The notes: generated from the letters alone by a model not told the origin. 44,883 bases of DNA from Pseudomonadota bacterium (GCA_018814305.1 JAHJAA010000078.1:1-44883), one strand, 5' to 3'. Numbered from the stretch's first letter, positions 35,466-44,629 are shown. Numbers and translations are program-made.

Positions 35466-36809
35466 TTACTGGTTCTGCAAAGTAAGGGTATAGGTGGTCG
35501 GTTGCGGCGTACTGTAGGCCATGATCCCCAGATGGTAGGTGGTCGGGGTGGTGAAGCCGGTCAGAGTCAGGGTGACCGCCTCACTGTACTTGGCGTCTTT
35601 TTCGTTATCGCTGATACTGGCCACCCAGAAGTGGGTGCCGTTGTCGCCCAAGAGAAAAATATCCAGATCGGTGGCGCCGGAGTGTTGGGAAAAATCGACC
35701 TGGATCTCAATCACCTCCGGGTCAAGTCCGATGGTGGTAATGCTGTACCAATCCTGAAGCGGTCGAACTTCTGTATCGCCGAGTCCGAACAGGTAGTCGG
35801 TGATTGCGTCATTGGTTGAGCCAGGGTCGGTGACGTTGATCTGGCCGGTGATCACACTGCCGTAGGTGATGGGCATGGCCTGGGTTATGGTGTCGTTTGG
35901 TTCCGTTTCCCCACCGTTTATCGGCTGTAGAAGGCCCGAGGGGAGGGCGTCGCCGTTAAAGGAGGAAGCGGTCAGGCCCACATTGTGTTTCCACTGGTAA
36001 CTGGAATAGAAACCTCCGCCGCTGTAGCTGGCTGTGTTGTAGTAATAATAGCCCAGAGGACCGATCCCACCCAGGAAGTACTCGTTTTCCGTATAATTAT
36101 AAGATTCGTCTCCGCAGATATTCCCGACCCCGGGGAAGTACTCACATTGGCTCTGGCTGGATGAGCGACCGGTCTTGATTGCCGATTGATTGAGGTAATC
36201 ATTGTTGATCGTTCCGGATCCAGCGGTGACCAGGGTATCGCTCGAAATGCTGGTAAAGAAGCCCCCACCGGCCCATTTTCCAGCCTGGGCATCGAAAATG
36301 GTCTGGAGCGTAAGGCCGTTGGTTGAGCCCAGGAGGACATTGTCGGCCAGGGCCAGGAAGGTCCAGCGAGGCGCAAAGTCATCGGTTTCTCCAGTGACTG
36401 AACTATCGCCGTAGATGTCGACCGCATAGGCGGTGATGCCGTTGATGGTCTTGGGGGTACCGAGAACTACCCAGAATTTACCCGAATCGTTCTTGGTCTT
36501 GGTCCCTGATCCCTGGGCGTATGATTGATAGTAGTAATCCCAGGAGAACTCCCAGAAGTCCCCTTCCGAGAGTGAGAAATTAAACCCGGAATAGACCGGA
36601 GGGGTGGTGGTTGGTTCGGGATCAGCTGGAGTTGGATCGGTGGAGCCGTTGGTGTCGGTGGAGCCGCCGGGATTGCCGTTGTCGGGGGTGGTGGTCCCGT
36701 TGTCAGGGGTTGGATTGGTACTGCTGCTCCCGCCACCCCCGCAACCAGAGAGCGTTGTGACCAGCAAGAAGAGCGCCAGGAGGCTGATGATTTTCCCTGA
36801 ATTGTTCAT
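35466..36809 (-). CDS. lipoprotein with C-terminal PPC-like domain
   Basis: 447 aa with a lipoprotein signal peptide ([10 protein letters not shown]23), a poly-Gly/Ser then Asn/Thr/Pro-rich spacer (about 24-72), a beta-rich middle domain opening [20 protein letters not shown], and a C-terminal pre-peptidase (PPC) beta sandwich (about 310-447). The PPC part has [21 protein letters not shown] and a strand with [18 protein letters not shown]. It is probably surface- or outer-membrane-anchored and may bind a ligand; it has no protease domain. Aromatic-rich segments ([19 protein letters not shown]) are notable. It precedes the DUF255 gene by 25 bp and follows the beta-helix lipoprotein by 119 bp. 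Confidence 0.8.
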   Translation of the reverse strand: MNNSGKIISLLALFLLVTTLSGCGGGGSSSTNPTPDNGTTTPDNGNPGGSTDTNGSTDPTPADPEPTTTPPVYSGFNFSLSEGDFWEFSWDYYYQSYAQGSGTKTKNDSGKFWVVLGTPKTINGITAYAVDIYGDSSVTGETDDFAPRWTFLALADNVLLGSTNGLTLQTIFDAQAGKWAGGGFFTSISSDTLVTAGSGTINNDYLNQSAIKTGRSSSQSQCEYFPGVGNICGDESYNYTENEYFLGGIGPLGYYYYNTASYSGGGFYSSYQWKHNVGLTASSFNGDALPSGLLQPINGGETEPNDTITQAMPITYGSVITGQINVTDPGSTNDAITDYLFGLGDTEVRPLQDWYSITTIGLDPEVIEIQVDFSQHSGATDLDIFLLGDNGTHFWVASISDNEKDAKYSEAVTLTLTGFTTPTTYHLGIMAYSTPQPTTYTLTLQNQ

Positions 36810-36928
36810 GGCCGTCCTCCTTTTTTGAGGTTTTAGAGGGTTGATCGTTCAGGTTCCGGAAAAGGGCCGATCATAGGTATTATAAACCAGGAGTGGCACA
36901 TATCTGTATTTTTTCTTCCAGAGAGGCA

Positions 36929-38263
36929 TTAGTTGGCTGCAGCGGCACAGACCGGGGTGGTCGGTAAGGAACCAGGGTCTGGTTCCACGCAGGGTTGATT
37001 CTCTCCGCAAGGCCAGAGATGGCAGAGCATCTCCCCATAGGTCCCATCAAGGGATTCCTGGTCATTGCCGGGGTAGAGGTTGTTGGAGGTGGTGTTGTCG
37101 GTAAAGATAAGGTAGGAGGTATCCGGCAGCGGGCATTGGTGCATGTTGTAGGTGAAGAGGGCCCAGTAGTTGCCGGTGATGGTGTTGCCGGTGATTGTAT
37201 ACCCGCAAGAGCCGTAGGGATATTGCAACTCGGAATCCGAGACCTGGAAGGCGGGCCCCAGATTGTCATGGATAGTGTTCCCCATAACACTCACCCCGTG
37301 GCCGCCGTCCAGCCAGATCGCGGCATCCCAGTAATCACCCAGCAGTTCATTATGGTCGATTTCATTGTTGCTGACCGTCACCTCAACCCCTTCTTCGATC
37401 AGGATCCCGCACCCGATATTATGGTGGGCGTGGTTTCCGCTGATGACGGCATTGTTCAGATTATAGGTATTGATCGCGGTCCCCAAAACCCCTTGGGCCT
37501 GGAGGTCCGCATTGGGACCGTTATTAAGGGCTTCGTTGTTGGAAATAACCGCATTGGTGAGGTCGGAGGCCAGCAGACCAAAGCCCTCACCTCCGGCATC
37601 GGTGCTGATGGAATTGAAACCGTTGGAGTCAAAGATATTGGCAGTGATCGTCACGGTGTCGGACAGGGCGACAAAGAGACCCGCATCGGTGTGGTTGCGG
37701 AATTCGATATTTTTGACGGTGACCTTTTGGCTTTCAGTGATGGCAAGGCCGAAGGTCCTGAGTTTATCGCCGTCCAGTAAGGGAAGCAGGTCCGGGTTTT
37801 GAGGATCGGTGACCCCGCTGATAGTAATTCCGTCGGTAGCATTGCCGAAATCACCCATTATCACCGACTCATGATAGGTTCCGGGCAGGAGATAGACGGT
37901 CTGGCCGGGACCGGCATTACAGAGGGCCTTGGCCAGGGTCTTCAACGGCAACTGGGCACTGTCGCCGTTGTTGGTATCATCACCATTGGGAGAAACATAG
38001 ACCGAGGTTCCGGCAATGGGCATGGCCGCATTACCGAAACATTCGGTGGCATCGCGGAAAAGAAAACCGGTGTTCCCTTCGATGATCTGGTCTGAGGGGA
38101 ACGTGGTGGTCGTTCCATCGGTTTGATCGGTGGAGGGCGGCGGGGAGTTGTCGACAGTTCCCTCGGAAGAGGTGCTATTGCCGCCATCGCAAGAGATAAA
38201 CAACAGGGGGGGAAGCATGAGGAGGAGGGGTAGCGACCAGCGCAGGTTCAGTGAAAATTTCAT
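36929..38263 (-). CDS. right-handed parallel beta-helix lipoprotein (DUF1565/NosD-like)
   Basis: 444 aa. A lipoprotein signal (PPLLFISC, C25) and a Ser/Thr/Pro linker precede TSVYVSPNGDDTNNGDSAQL, KTLAKALCNAGPGQTVYLLPG and TYHESV, the DUF1565 N-cap of parallel beta-helix proteins. Repeats such as VTIT-ANIFDSN, AVISNNEALNN and VTVSNNEIDHN follow, with IHDNLGPAFQV and YTITGNTITGNYW. It could be a polysaccharide-binding or lyase-like surface protein; catalytic residues cannot be assigned. The frame is open to 38428, but ATG 38263 is chosen because AGGAG lies 7 nt upstream and the signal peptide begins there. Confidence 0.82.
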   Translation of the reverse strand: MKFSLNLRWSLPLLLMLPPLLFISCDGGNSTSSEGTVDNSPPPSTDQTDGTTTTFPSDQIIEGNTGFLFRDATECFGNAAMPIAGTSVYVSPNGDDTNNGDSAQLPLKTLAKALCNAGPGQTVYLLPGTYHESVIMGDFGNATDGITISGVTDPQNPDLLPLLDGDKLRTFGLAITESQKVTVKNIEFRNHTDAGLFVALSDTVTITANIFDSNGFNSISTDAGGEGFGLLASDLTNAVISNNEALNNGPNADLQAQGVLGTAINTYNLNNAVISGNHAHHNIGCGILIEEGVEVTVSNNEIDHNELLGDYWDAAIWLDGGHGVSVMGNTIHDNLGPAFQVSDSELQYPYGSCGYTITGNTITGNYWALFTYNMHQCPLPDTSYLIFTDNTTSNNLYPGNDQESLDGTYGEMLCHLWPCGENQPCVEPDPGSLPTTPVCAAAAN

Positions 38264-38296
38264 TATGGGTCTCCTGTTGTCAACGGGACTCGGGAA

Positions 38297-38374
38297 ATAC
38301 CAACATTCCACCCTTGATGGACTCGTAAAAAGTCCATCGTACCACTTTGGGATGGCTAGGTAAAATGTTGGTAT
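38297..38374. repeat. nested inverted repeat containing dispersed repeat copy 2
   Basis: The outer arms ATACCAACATT (38297-38307) and AATGTTGGTAT (38364-38374) are perfect 11-bp inverted copies. Inside is a perfect 8-bp hairpin GATGGACT / AGTCCATC (38316-38338, loop CGTAAAA), which is the dispersed GACTTTTTACGA repeat in reverse orientation (38313-38335). It lies just upstream of the beta-helix lipoprotein gene. Confidence 0.6.
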
Positions 38375-38457
38375 ACTAGGAGTAGTGGTGTCGCAAAAGC
38401 GGAGGCATACATATGGTATGTCGAGCATTTCGCGAACCCGCTACGACGCTGTAGAGC

Positions 38458-38477
38458 GACTTTTTACGACGCCATCA
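38458..38477 (+). repeat. dispersed repeat, GACTTTTTACGA core, copy 3
   Basis: GACTTTTTACGACGCCATCA lies 26 bp from the 3' end of the ZIP gene and faces copy 2 head-to-head across about 120 bp. The intervening sequence has a further small palindrome (CATACATATGGTATG, about 38406-38420). No coding sequence is evident between the two copies. Confidence 0.6.
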
Positions 38478-38502
38478 CCCTTTGGGGGTCGCGATGGAAG
38501 GT

Positions 38503-39318
38503 TCAGCCCAGAGCGACATCAAGAATCATCATCACGGTAAACCCAACCATGGTCGCCATGGTCACCAGATCGATGTTTTGCTGATTCTCTTGGGATTCAG
38601 GGATCAGTTCTTCCACCACCACAAAGATCATGGCGCCGGCAGCAAAGCTTAAGGCATAGGGCAGAATCGACTGCATTTGCAGGACGAAGAGGGCGCCGAT
38701 AACTCCGGCCACCGGTTCCACCAACCCCGAGGCTTGACCGTAGAGAAAGCTTTTAAAACGGCCCATCCCTTCTCGACGAAGGGGCATTGAAACTGCAGTT
38801 CCTTCGGGGAAATTCTGGATGCCAATCCCGATGGCCAGGGCAATAGCTCCATTTAAGGTGGCCGAGGGGAGACCGGCGGCCACGGCCCCGAAGGCCACGC
38901 CCACGGCAAGTCCTTCAGGGATGTTATGGAGGGTTATGGCCAGGACGAGGAGGGTACTGCGTTGCCAGGAGGTGGCGATCCCCTCCTTCTGATCCAGCTT
39001 GAGGCCCGGGTGGAGATGGGGCAGGAAACGGTCGGTCAGGCGCATGAAGATACCGCCCCCCATAAAGCCAACGGCAGCGGCCCGCCAGGGCACCAGACCC
39101 ATTTGTTCGGCCATTTCGATGGCCGGGGCCAAGAGCGACCAGAAGCTTGCCGCAATCATCACCCCGGCGGCAAAACCGAGCATGGCGTCCATGAGTTTAC
39201 GGTTGACGGTTCTGGTGGTGAAGACCAGGGCGGCGCCGGCTGCAGTGACACTCCAGGTAAACAGGGTGGCCAGGAGGGCCTGAAGCACGGGATTGAGTTG
39301 CTGGAATGATTCAAACAT
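38503..39318 (-). CDS. ZIP-family divalent metal transporter
   Basis: A 271-aa integral membrane protein with about eight helices. The TM4 metal motif is LHNIPEGLAVGVAFGA and the TM5 motif GIGIQNFPEGTAVSM, the paired H-N-x-P-E-G / N-x-P-E-G signatures of ZIP carriers. A histidine-poor cytoplasmic loop (about 95-110, RFLPHLHPGLKLDQKE) links TM3 and TM4. It would import zinc, or possibly iron or manganese, into the cytosol. It closely resembles the ZupT/GufA-like branch, but I do not assign a symbol. It stands alone between two intergenic repeat regions. Confidence 0.9.
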   Translation of the reverse strand: MFESFQQLNPVLQALLATLFTWSVTAAGAALVFTTRTVNRKLMDAMLGFAAGVMIAASFWSLLAPAIEMAEQMGLVPWRAAAVGFMGGGIFMRLTDRFLPHLHPGLKLDQKEGIATSWQRSTLLVLAITLHNIPEGLAVGVAFGAVAAGLPSATLNGAIALAIGIGIQNFPEGTAVSMPLRREGMGRFKSFLYGQASGLVEPVAGVIGALFVLQMQSILPYALSFAAGAMIFVVVEELIPESQENQQNIDLVTMATMVGFTVMMILDVALG

Positions 39319-39327
39319 GGTGAGGCA

Positions 39328-39524
39328 GTTGAATTCGTTGAATTGGTTGAATTCGTTTTATTGGTTGGGGCAATCGGGGTCGTTGAGGTGTCATGATCAT
39401 TTTTCCGTGCAGCAAACCAGTTTTGAAAACTGGAAAAACAAATGGACTCGACTGGTTAAACGGCCCCTTTACGTGCCATGCCCATAACCAACCAAACCAA
39501 TAAAACCAATCAAACGAATCCAAC
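39328..39524. repeat. 197-bp intergenic element bounded by imperfect inverted repeats
   Basis: The left arm (39328-39368) is a degenerate tandem of GTTGAATT(C/G)-type units ending TTTTATTGGTTGG. The right arm (39488-39524) reads CCAACCAAACCAATAAAACC then AATCAAACGAATCCAAC, an imperfect reverse complement of the left. A central hairpin CCAGTTT / AAACTGG lies near 39418-39435. The element fills the gap between the ZIP and PilZ genes and has no ORF, resembling a MITE-like or hairpin-forming intergenic repeat. Confidence 0.5.
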
Positions 39525-39529
39525 TGTCT

Positions 39530-40015
39530 TTAATCCAGCAGATAGAGGTCCAGGTCAAGATTGCCTTTTTCTATCTGGCAGCCCACGCAGTTGTTGTTGA
39601 CGTGTTTGACCTTGCATTCCTGAATGATCCGAGTGGTTCCGTTATTGTCCAGATGGAAATCGAGTTTGATGGTACTACCCTCGGTCAGTTGTTGCTGATC
39701 GGTGATCAGGATACCGATGCCTTGGCGGGAGATATCGATGATCCGGCAGTTTTCGCTGATGGTCTGGTTTGGTGGTAGTTGCTTCGTTTCAGAGGTCTGG
39801 GGGGGCACTGAGTAGCTTCCTGGAAGGTCGACCAGTTTCCTGCTCTTGCCCCGGAATTCTATTTCTGCAATGAAGGTATTGTTGCAGGAGCAGGTGAATT
39901 CCACCCGGTATTTTTTGCGAAGATCTTCAACCGTTTTCGAAACCACCAGCCCACAGGATGGGCAATGGATTTCGGCTTTGCCGGTCTTGGAAACAACCGC
40001 CTGATAGATTTCCAT
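39530..40015 (-). CDS. PilZ-domain protein with N-terminal zinc ribbon
   Basis: 161 aa from ATG 40015 (an in-frame TTG at 40033 would add six residues). A short zinc-ribbon-like N-terminus (IHCPSCGLVV with C18 and C21, then FTCSCNN with C42 and C44) precedes a PilZ domain. The PilZ motifs RGKSR (55-59, RxxxR) and DISRQG (from D94, DxSxxG) are both intact, predicting c-di-GMP binding. No membrane segment is present. The zinc ribbon suggests contact with another protein or nucleic acid, which is inference. It is the second PilZ protein in the window and unlinked to the Wsp operon. Confidence 0.82.
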   Translation of the reverse strand: MEIYQAVVSKTGKAEIHCPSCGLVVSKTVEDLRKKYRVEFTCSCNNTFIAEIEFRGKSRKLVDLPGSYSVPPQTSETKQLPPNQTISENCRIIDISRQGIGILITDQQQLTEGSTIKLDFHLDNNGTTRIIQECKVKHVNNNCVGCQIEKGNLDLDLYLLD

Positions 40016-40074
40016 AACACTCGGTCCGTTCAAGTTATTTCTTTATCCTATAAATGTATACTGATAGAAAATGA

Positions 40075-40695
40075 TCAGCTTGTCAAAAGCCCATGGGCCA
40101 GATTGATCATTGGCAAGATCAATCTGGGAATTATACCAAGATAAAACAGGATCAGGAGAATAATAAAGCCAAAAGGTTCCAGTTTTTGAAAAAAAACCGC
40201 AGCTTCGGGTGGAAGCAGGCCGGTAATAATTCGACTGCCGTCCAAAGGAGGGATCGGAATCAGGTTGAAAAAGGCGAGCATCAGGTTGATCCAGATGGAG
40301 GCCGCCATCATCTGGCCGAGGGGCCAGCTGATGGATGACGGAATTAAAGGGGCGGCGAGGAGAAGCAGTTTGACCAGGAGGGCGCTGGCCAAGGCAAGCA
40401 GCAGGTTGGCGCCGGGACCGGCAAAGGAGACCCACATCATATCACGGACTGGATTTTTGAAGTAGGTGGCATTAACCGGCACCGGTTTGGCCCAGCCGAT
40501 TTTCATGATAATAAAGGCCAGAACCCCTAATAGATCAAGGTGCTTCAGTGGGTTCATGGTCAATCGTCCCTGGCGGTAAGCGGTGGGATCACCAAAGAGC
40601 CACGCAACGTAGCCGTGGCAGAATTCATGAAAGGTTATGGCCAGTAGAAAGGGCGGGGCCAGGATGGTGAATTGCTGGATGAAAGAATGGCTCAT
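40075..40695 (-). CDS. site-2-protease-like M50 family membrane metalloprotease
   Basis: A compact 206-aa intramembrane protein with about five to six helices. The zinc site is HEFCH (H23, E24, H27 in ITFHEFCHGYVAW) and the third ligand is in NLIPIPPLDGSR (D152). PDZ and CBS domains found in larger S2P proteins are absent, placing it in the short M50/'FunZ-like' group whose substrates are mostly unknown. Its ATG overlaps the stop of the upstream polymerase gene by four bases (ATGA). Thus it is translated together with the DHH-CBS-polymerase. Confidence 0.9.
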   Translation of the reverse strand: MSHSFIQQFTILAPPFLLAITFHEFCHGYVAWLFGDPTAYRQGRLTMNPLKHLDLLGVLAFIIMKIGWAKPVPVNATYFKNPVRDMMWVSFAGPGANLLLALASALLVKLLLLAAPLIPSSISWPLGQMMAASIWINLMLAFFNLIPIPPLDGSRIITGLLPPEAAVFFQKLEPFGFIILLILFYLGIIPRLILPMINLAHGLLTS

Positions 40696-43400
40696 GGGTT
40701 TTTCTTTTTGACGGGGTGTTGGTCGCTGTCCCGATATCTGTTGATGGGGAAATGCTTTCTCAAGAAGATAATTTCATCGTCGCGGCTGTCAACTTCTTTG
40801 TCCAGTCGGGCCTTGAGAAGGCGGTCAAGGATCCGCCGGTACAAGGGGCCGGTCGGATATCCAAATTGTTTCAGGTCGTTGCCGTTTAAGTAGATGGAGA
40901 TATGCCGTAGCCGGGTGATAAAGAGTGAGATGGCCTTCTTGGCCTGTTGGTCATTGACCATGCTCATCAGATAGAGCAATCCTTCCGGAGCCAGGGGCCG
41001 AAGCAGGCGATAGCATTCGCTGGGCTTCAGTTCCTGATGACGTTTCAAGGTCCGCAGGAGCCGGGTGACGTGATTTTTTTCCCTGAGCAGGATCTGGCGA
41101 TGCCGTTCCGGGACCTCCAGGCGGCGGCAGAACCCTTCCAGTTGACGGTGGGTGAGTCGGCTGGTCAGGACCAGAGTGAAGACGATCCATTGCCTGAATC
41201 GTTCTTCCTGATAGAGTAAACGGTACCAGACTACGGCCTGATGGGCGGCTTCCAGGAGGGAGGTTGAGGGATAGGCTTCGTGCAGGGCCGGGTAAAGAAA
41301 TTTGGGGAGGTCGAACTGGATCAGGCGACGGATAGCAGGGAGGGGGAATTGTTCGGCAAGAATCAATTTCATTTCAGTAAAGATCCGGAACCCTAATTTG
41401 TTACTGCGGGCATTGCCGGATTTGCCGAAACTGCCGAAGAGGTCCATCTTGACGGCGCTCTTGATCAGTCGTTCGGTGTGGCTGGCCAGGGTGAAGGCCA
41501 TCCGTTGTTCAAAGCGGATGGCCCGGAAGATCCGGGTGGGATCTTCGACGAAACTCAAGTTGTGCAGGATGCGGATCTTGCGTTCCTTGATATCGTTCTG
41601 GCAGTTGAAAAAGTCCATCAGGGTGCCGAAGGTTGTCGGGGCCAGATGGAGGGCCAGAGCATTGACCGTGAAATCCCGCCGGTAAAGATCGAGTTTGAGT
41701 GAAGAGAGTTCAACCGTGGGCATGGCGGCGGGATATTCATAATACTCAAGCCGGGCAGTGGCCACATCGATCTTAAAACCATTACCGGGCATGATAATCA
41801 CTGCGGTATTGAACTTCTCATGGGTTCGGACTTCGGCGCCGAACCGGGCGGCGAATTTTTTGGCAAAGTCGATACCGTCGCCTTCGATAACGATATCCAG
41901 ATCCAGGTTGACTTTACGCATTAAGAGGTCACGGACAAATCCGCCAACCGCATATGCGGTGTACCCGTTTCGGTGGGCGATTTCTCCCAGGGTCCGCAGC
42001 AGGATAATGATATCCCGGGCCAGGTTTTCCACCATCAGGGTATTGATGTTACGCTGCCGGTCCACCGAGGGTTGCTGGTCCGGCGCCAGGAGGTTCTTGG
42101 GCAGGTGGATTGGGTCATTGACCAGGAGATTTAACAGGTCGGTGCGGGTGATTACCCCGATGACCATATTTTTTTCGACAACTGGGATGAAACGCTGGCG
42201 GTTTTCGATGATCAGTTCCTGGATTTCGGCCAGGGTGGCGGTGGGGGTGAGGGTGGCGAATTCGCTGGTCATATATTCGCTGACCGGTTGGTCGCCCAGC
42301 CCGTGATAGATAGCCTTGCCCGCTACCCGTCGGGAGATCAGGCCAATCATGGTCCCATCGGCTTTAATGACCGGCAGCACCGTGATGTTGTACCGGTCGA
42401 TGATCTGATTAGCCTCCTTGATCGTCACCTCTGGAATAACCGAGATTACCGGCGAGGACATAATCTCCCCGGCCAGGCTGACCGGCCGGACGTGTTGGTG
42501 GAGAATGGTGATCAGTTGTTCCTCGGCCTCGACCAGGGTCATATTTTTAACGGTGGCTGAGGCGGCCGAGGCGTGGCCGCCACCACCGAAGGCAATGGCG
42601 ATTTCTCCGGCATTGACCTCAGGAATTCGGCTGCGGGCGATGAGGTAGAGCCGTTCCCCCATGGAGGCCAGGGCCATGAGACAGTTCAGGTTTTCCATGG
42701 ACATAAATCGGCGGACGACCAAGGCGAACTCGTCGATGTACTCGGGGAGTTCGATCTTGGCCACGACGATATCGATCCCCTGGATGGCATAGGTTACGGC
42801 CGATTTCATCAAGGTGTGGAGCAGAGTCACCTGATGGGTGGTGAGCTCATGGGTGATGAACTGGGAGACGGTGTGGAGGTTAGCGCCCTGTTCAAGAAGC
42901 CAGGCCATGGCAGCAAGATCGGCCGGGGTGGTGGTGTCGAAGACGAAAGAGCCGGTGTCTTCGTAGATCGCCATGGCCAGAACGGTAGCTTCGTCGGCAC
43001 TGACCGGAATGCTTTGCTCCTGAAAGATCTGGGTGAAGACTGTGGCGGTGGAACCCAACGGTCGTACCTCCTCAAAATCTCCCTTGAGGTCGCCCGGCAG
43101 GATCGGGTGATGGTCATAGATATGGATTGAAAGTCCTGGGTTTGTCAGGCATTCGGCGAATTTACCGAGCCGCCCGGCCTGACGGGTATCGACGAGAATG
43201 AGCCGGGTCACCGAGGCGAGATCGATATTTTTTTGTCGTTGGAAATCATAAAGGTGGGGGGATTTGGCGAGGAAATCGCGGAGATTCTTTTCCTGGGAAC
43301 CGGAAAAGGACATGACCGCTTGGGGATAGACCTTCTGGGCCGCAATCATTGAGGCCAGGCCGTCAAAATCGGCATTCAGGTGGGTAGTGATGATCTCCAT
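40692..43400 (-). CDS. DHH-CBS-poly(A)/CCA tRNA nucleotidyltransferase fusion
   Basis: 902 aa. The N-terminal DHH phosphoesterase (about 1-200) has LNADFDG, ILVDTRQ and the DHH triad at 96-98. A DHHA1 domain has FGGGGHASAA (about 271-280), and two CBS domains follow (about 313-360 and 376-425). The class II nucleotidyltransferase head has AYAVGGFVRDLLM with the catalytic D500-x-D502 (LDLDIVIEGDG), and the helical RNA-binding body contains EDPTRIFRAIRFEQRM. It is expected to add or repair tRNA CCA ends or A residues, with an added phosphoesterase. ATG 43400 (MEIITTHLNADFD) matches family starts; the frame stays open to 43613 without homologous residues. It is coupled to the M50 gene. Confidence 0.9.
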   Translation of the reverse strand: MEIITTHLNADFDGLASMIAAQKVYPQAVMSFSGSQEKNLRDFLAKSPHLYDFQRQKNIDLASVTRLILVDTRQAGRLGKFAECLTNPGLSIHIYDHHPILPGDLKGDFEEVRPLGSTATVFTQIFQEQSIPVSADEATVLAMAIYEDTGSFVFDTTTPADLAAMAWLLEQGANLHTVSQFITHELTTHQVTLLHTLMKSAVTYAIQGIDIVVAKIELPEYIDEFALVVRRFMSMENLNCLMALASMGERLYLIARSRIPEVNAGEIAIAFGGGGHASAASATVKNMTLVEAEEQLITILHQHVRPVSLAGEIMSSPVISVIPEVTIKEANQIIDRYNITVLPVIKADGTMIGLISRRVAGKAIYHGLGDQPVSEYMTSEFATLTPTATLAEIQELIIENRQRFIPVVEKNMVIGVITRTDLLNLLVNDPIHLPKNLLAPDQQPSVDRQRNINTLMVENLARDIIILLRTLGEIAHRNGYTAYAVGGFVRDLLMRKVNLDLDIVIEGDGIDFAKKFAARFGAEVRTHEKFNTAVIIMPGNGFKIDVATARLEYYEYPAAMPTVELSSLKLDLYRRDFTVNALALHLAPTTFGTLMDFFNCQNDIKERKIRILHNLSFVEDPTRIFRAIRFEQRMAFTLASHTERLIKSAVKMDLFGSFGKSGNARSNKLGFRIFTEMKLILAEQFPLPAIRRLIQFDLPKFLYPALHEAYPSTSLLEAAHQAVVWYRLLYQEERFRQWIVFTLVLTSRLTHRQLEGFCRRLEVPERHRQILLREKNHVTRLLRTLKRHQELKPSECYRLLRPLAPEGLLYLMSMVNDQQAKKAISLFITRLRHISIYLNGNDLKQFGYPTGPLYRRILDRLLKARLDKEVDSRDDEIIFLRKHFPINRYRDSDQHPVKKKNP

Positions 43401-43655
43401 GGGGGATATAGTACCGGAATTTTGTGCGGGCGTCATTAGTTCTGCGACGGGAATTCGTGGGACTGGAGAGGCATACGCAGATCCTGGGTCATAGAGCTTG
43501 GATAGGGAACAGCCCTCTTTTAGGATTTTTGGATGGGTTGAGCATTTAACCGTAGTTGATATGAATCCGGACCGCATTGAATAGGGACCCAGGGAGAGTG
43601 CTTTTAGTATCAATAGGTTTTCTTATTCAGGGTATTTTCTGCACTGCAGGCTTTA

Positions 43656-44629
43656 TCAATCTTTTTCGTCTGGATCATCTTCAAGGTCCGGATATTTTTC
43701 GTGCATGCATTTGGGGCATATACTGTGGCTGAACTGGGCCTCTGAATGTTGGGAGATGAATTTCTCAAGTTGGTTCCAGTATCCTTGGTCGTCACGGATC
43801 TCTTTGCAATACATGCAGATTGGGACGATCCCGCTCAGGGTCTTGACTTGTTCATTGACCTCGGTCAATTCCCGGATCAGTTTTTCCCGCTCCAGAATTT
43901 CAGCGGAAAGGGCTTGGTTTGATTCCGAGAGTTGTTCGCTCTTCTTGCGAAGCATTCCGCCCCCGAACAGAATGAAGAGTAAACCGCCAATGGCCGCAAG
44001 ACCATAGCCATAAAACAGTGAGGCATGGATATGGATCTGGAATTCAGGAAGCGTCACACTGATCCCGCCCCGGAGATCTCCGAGCTTATATCCCTGAGAG
44101 GCGTGGCATTTCAGGCAGGGTTGGGTCACAAACAGCGGGGCCATATAGCGGAAAGACGGGTGTTGGTCATTGTCGAAGAATTCACCGAGCTCCGAGCTTC
44201 CCTGCTCAAATGAATGGAGGCTTTGAGCTTCCCATTCGGTGGGACTGTTAGCAGGTCGGAGGGGTTTAAGGCTGGTGATGTGAAATTGAACCCCATCTTC
44301 TCGCGCGGCAATCTCAGAGATTTGCCTGGTCATGAAGGCCGGATTAATCTTGGTCAGGGCCAGGCCCTGCACGGTGGTCAGGTCTCTCTGGGGATCATCA
44401 AGGTATGGATTGGGCTGGGTCTCTTCGGTAATCAGGACATAGACCCCACCATGACCGGCGTTCCAGGAGCGGGTGATGACAATAAGTTGAAAAAAGGCCC
44501 GGGAGGTCTGCATTGCCAGATCGAACGAGTGTTTCTGTTCGCGGTTCAGCGTATAAGCGTATAGAGGAAGGCGCTCCCGACGGCGAGGAGCCAGAGTATG
44601 GCCGCTGCTGCGATCTGTTTTTTCTGCAT
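43656..44629 (-). pseudogene. DUF3365 haem-c sensor-like membrane protein, frameshifted by an 8-bp tandem duplication
   Basis: From ATG 44629 the frame encodes an N-terminal anchor (QIAAAAILWLLAVGSAFLY) and then stops at 44546. Removing one copy of the tandem AGCGTATA (44548-44555 and 44556-44563) joins it to the downstream 285-codon frame, giving about 321 aa. The periplasmic DUF3365/Tll0287-like domain has TRSWNAGHGGVYV and the haem-c site PCLKCHAS. A second helix (about 162-185 of the downstream frame), a coiled coil and a cysteine-containing tail (PICMYCKEIRDD, CPKCMHEKYPD) follow. It probably senses redox or gas signals. The downstream frame alone (to ATG 44513) would lack the export helix and could not work normally. 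Confidence 0.8.

Noticed and set aside
36995-37780. 261-codon plus-strand open frame inside the beta-helix lipoprotein gene
   Set aside because: It is antisense to repetitive beta-helix codons, with low-complexity Val/Gly/Asp composition; the minus strand has a signal peptide, SD and family motifs.
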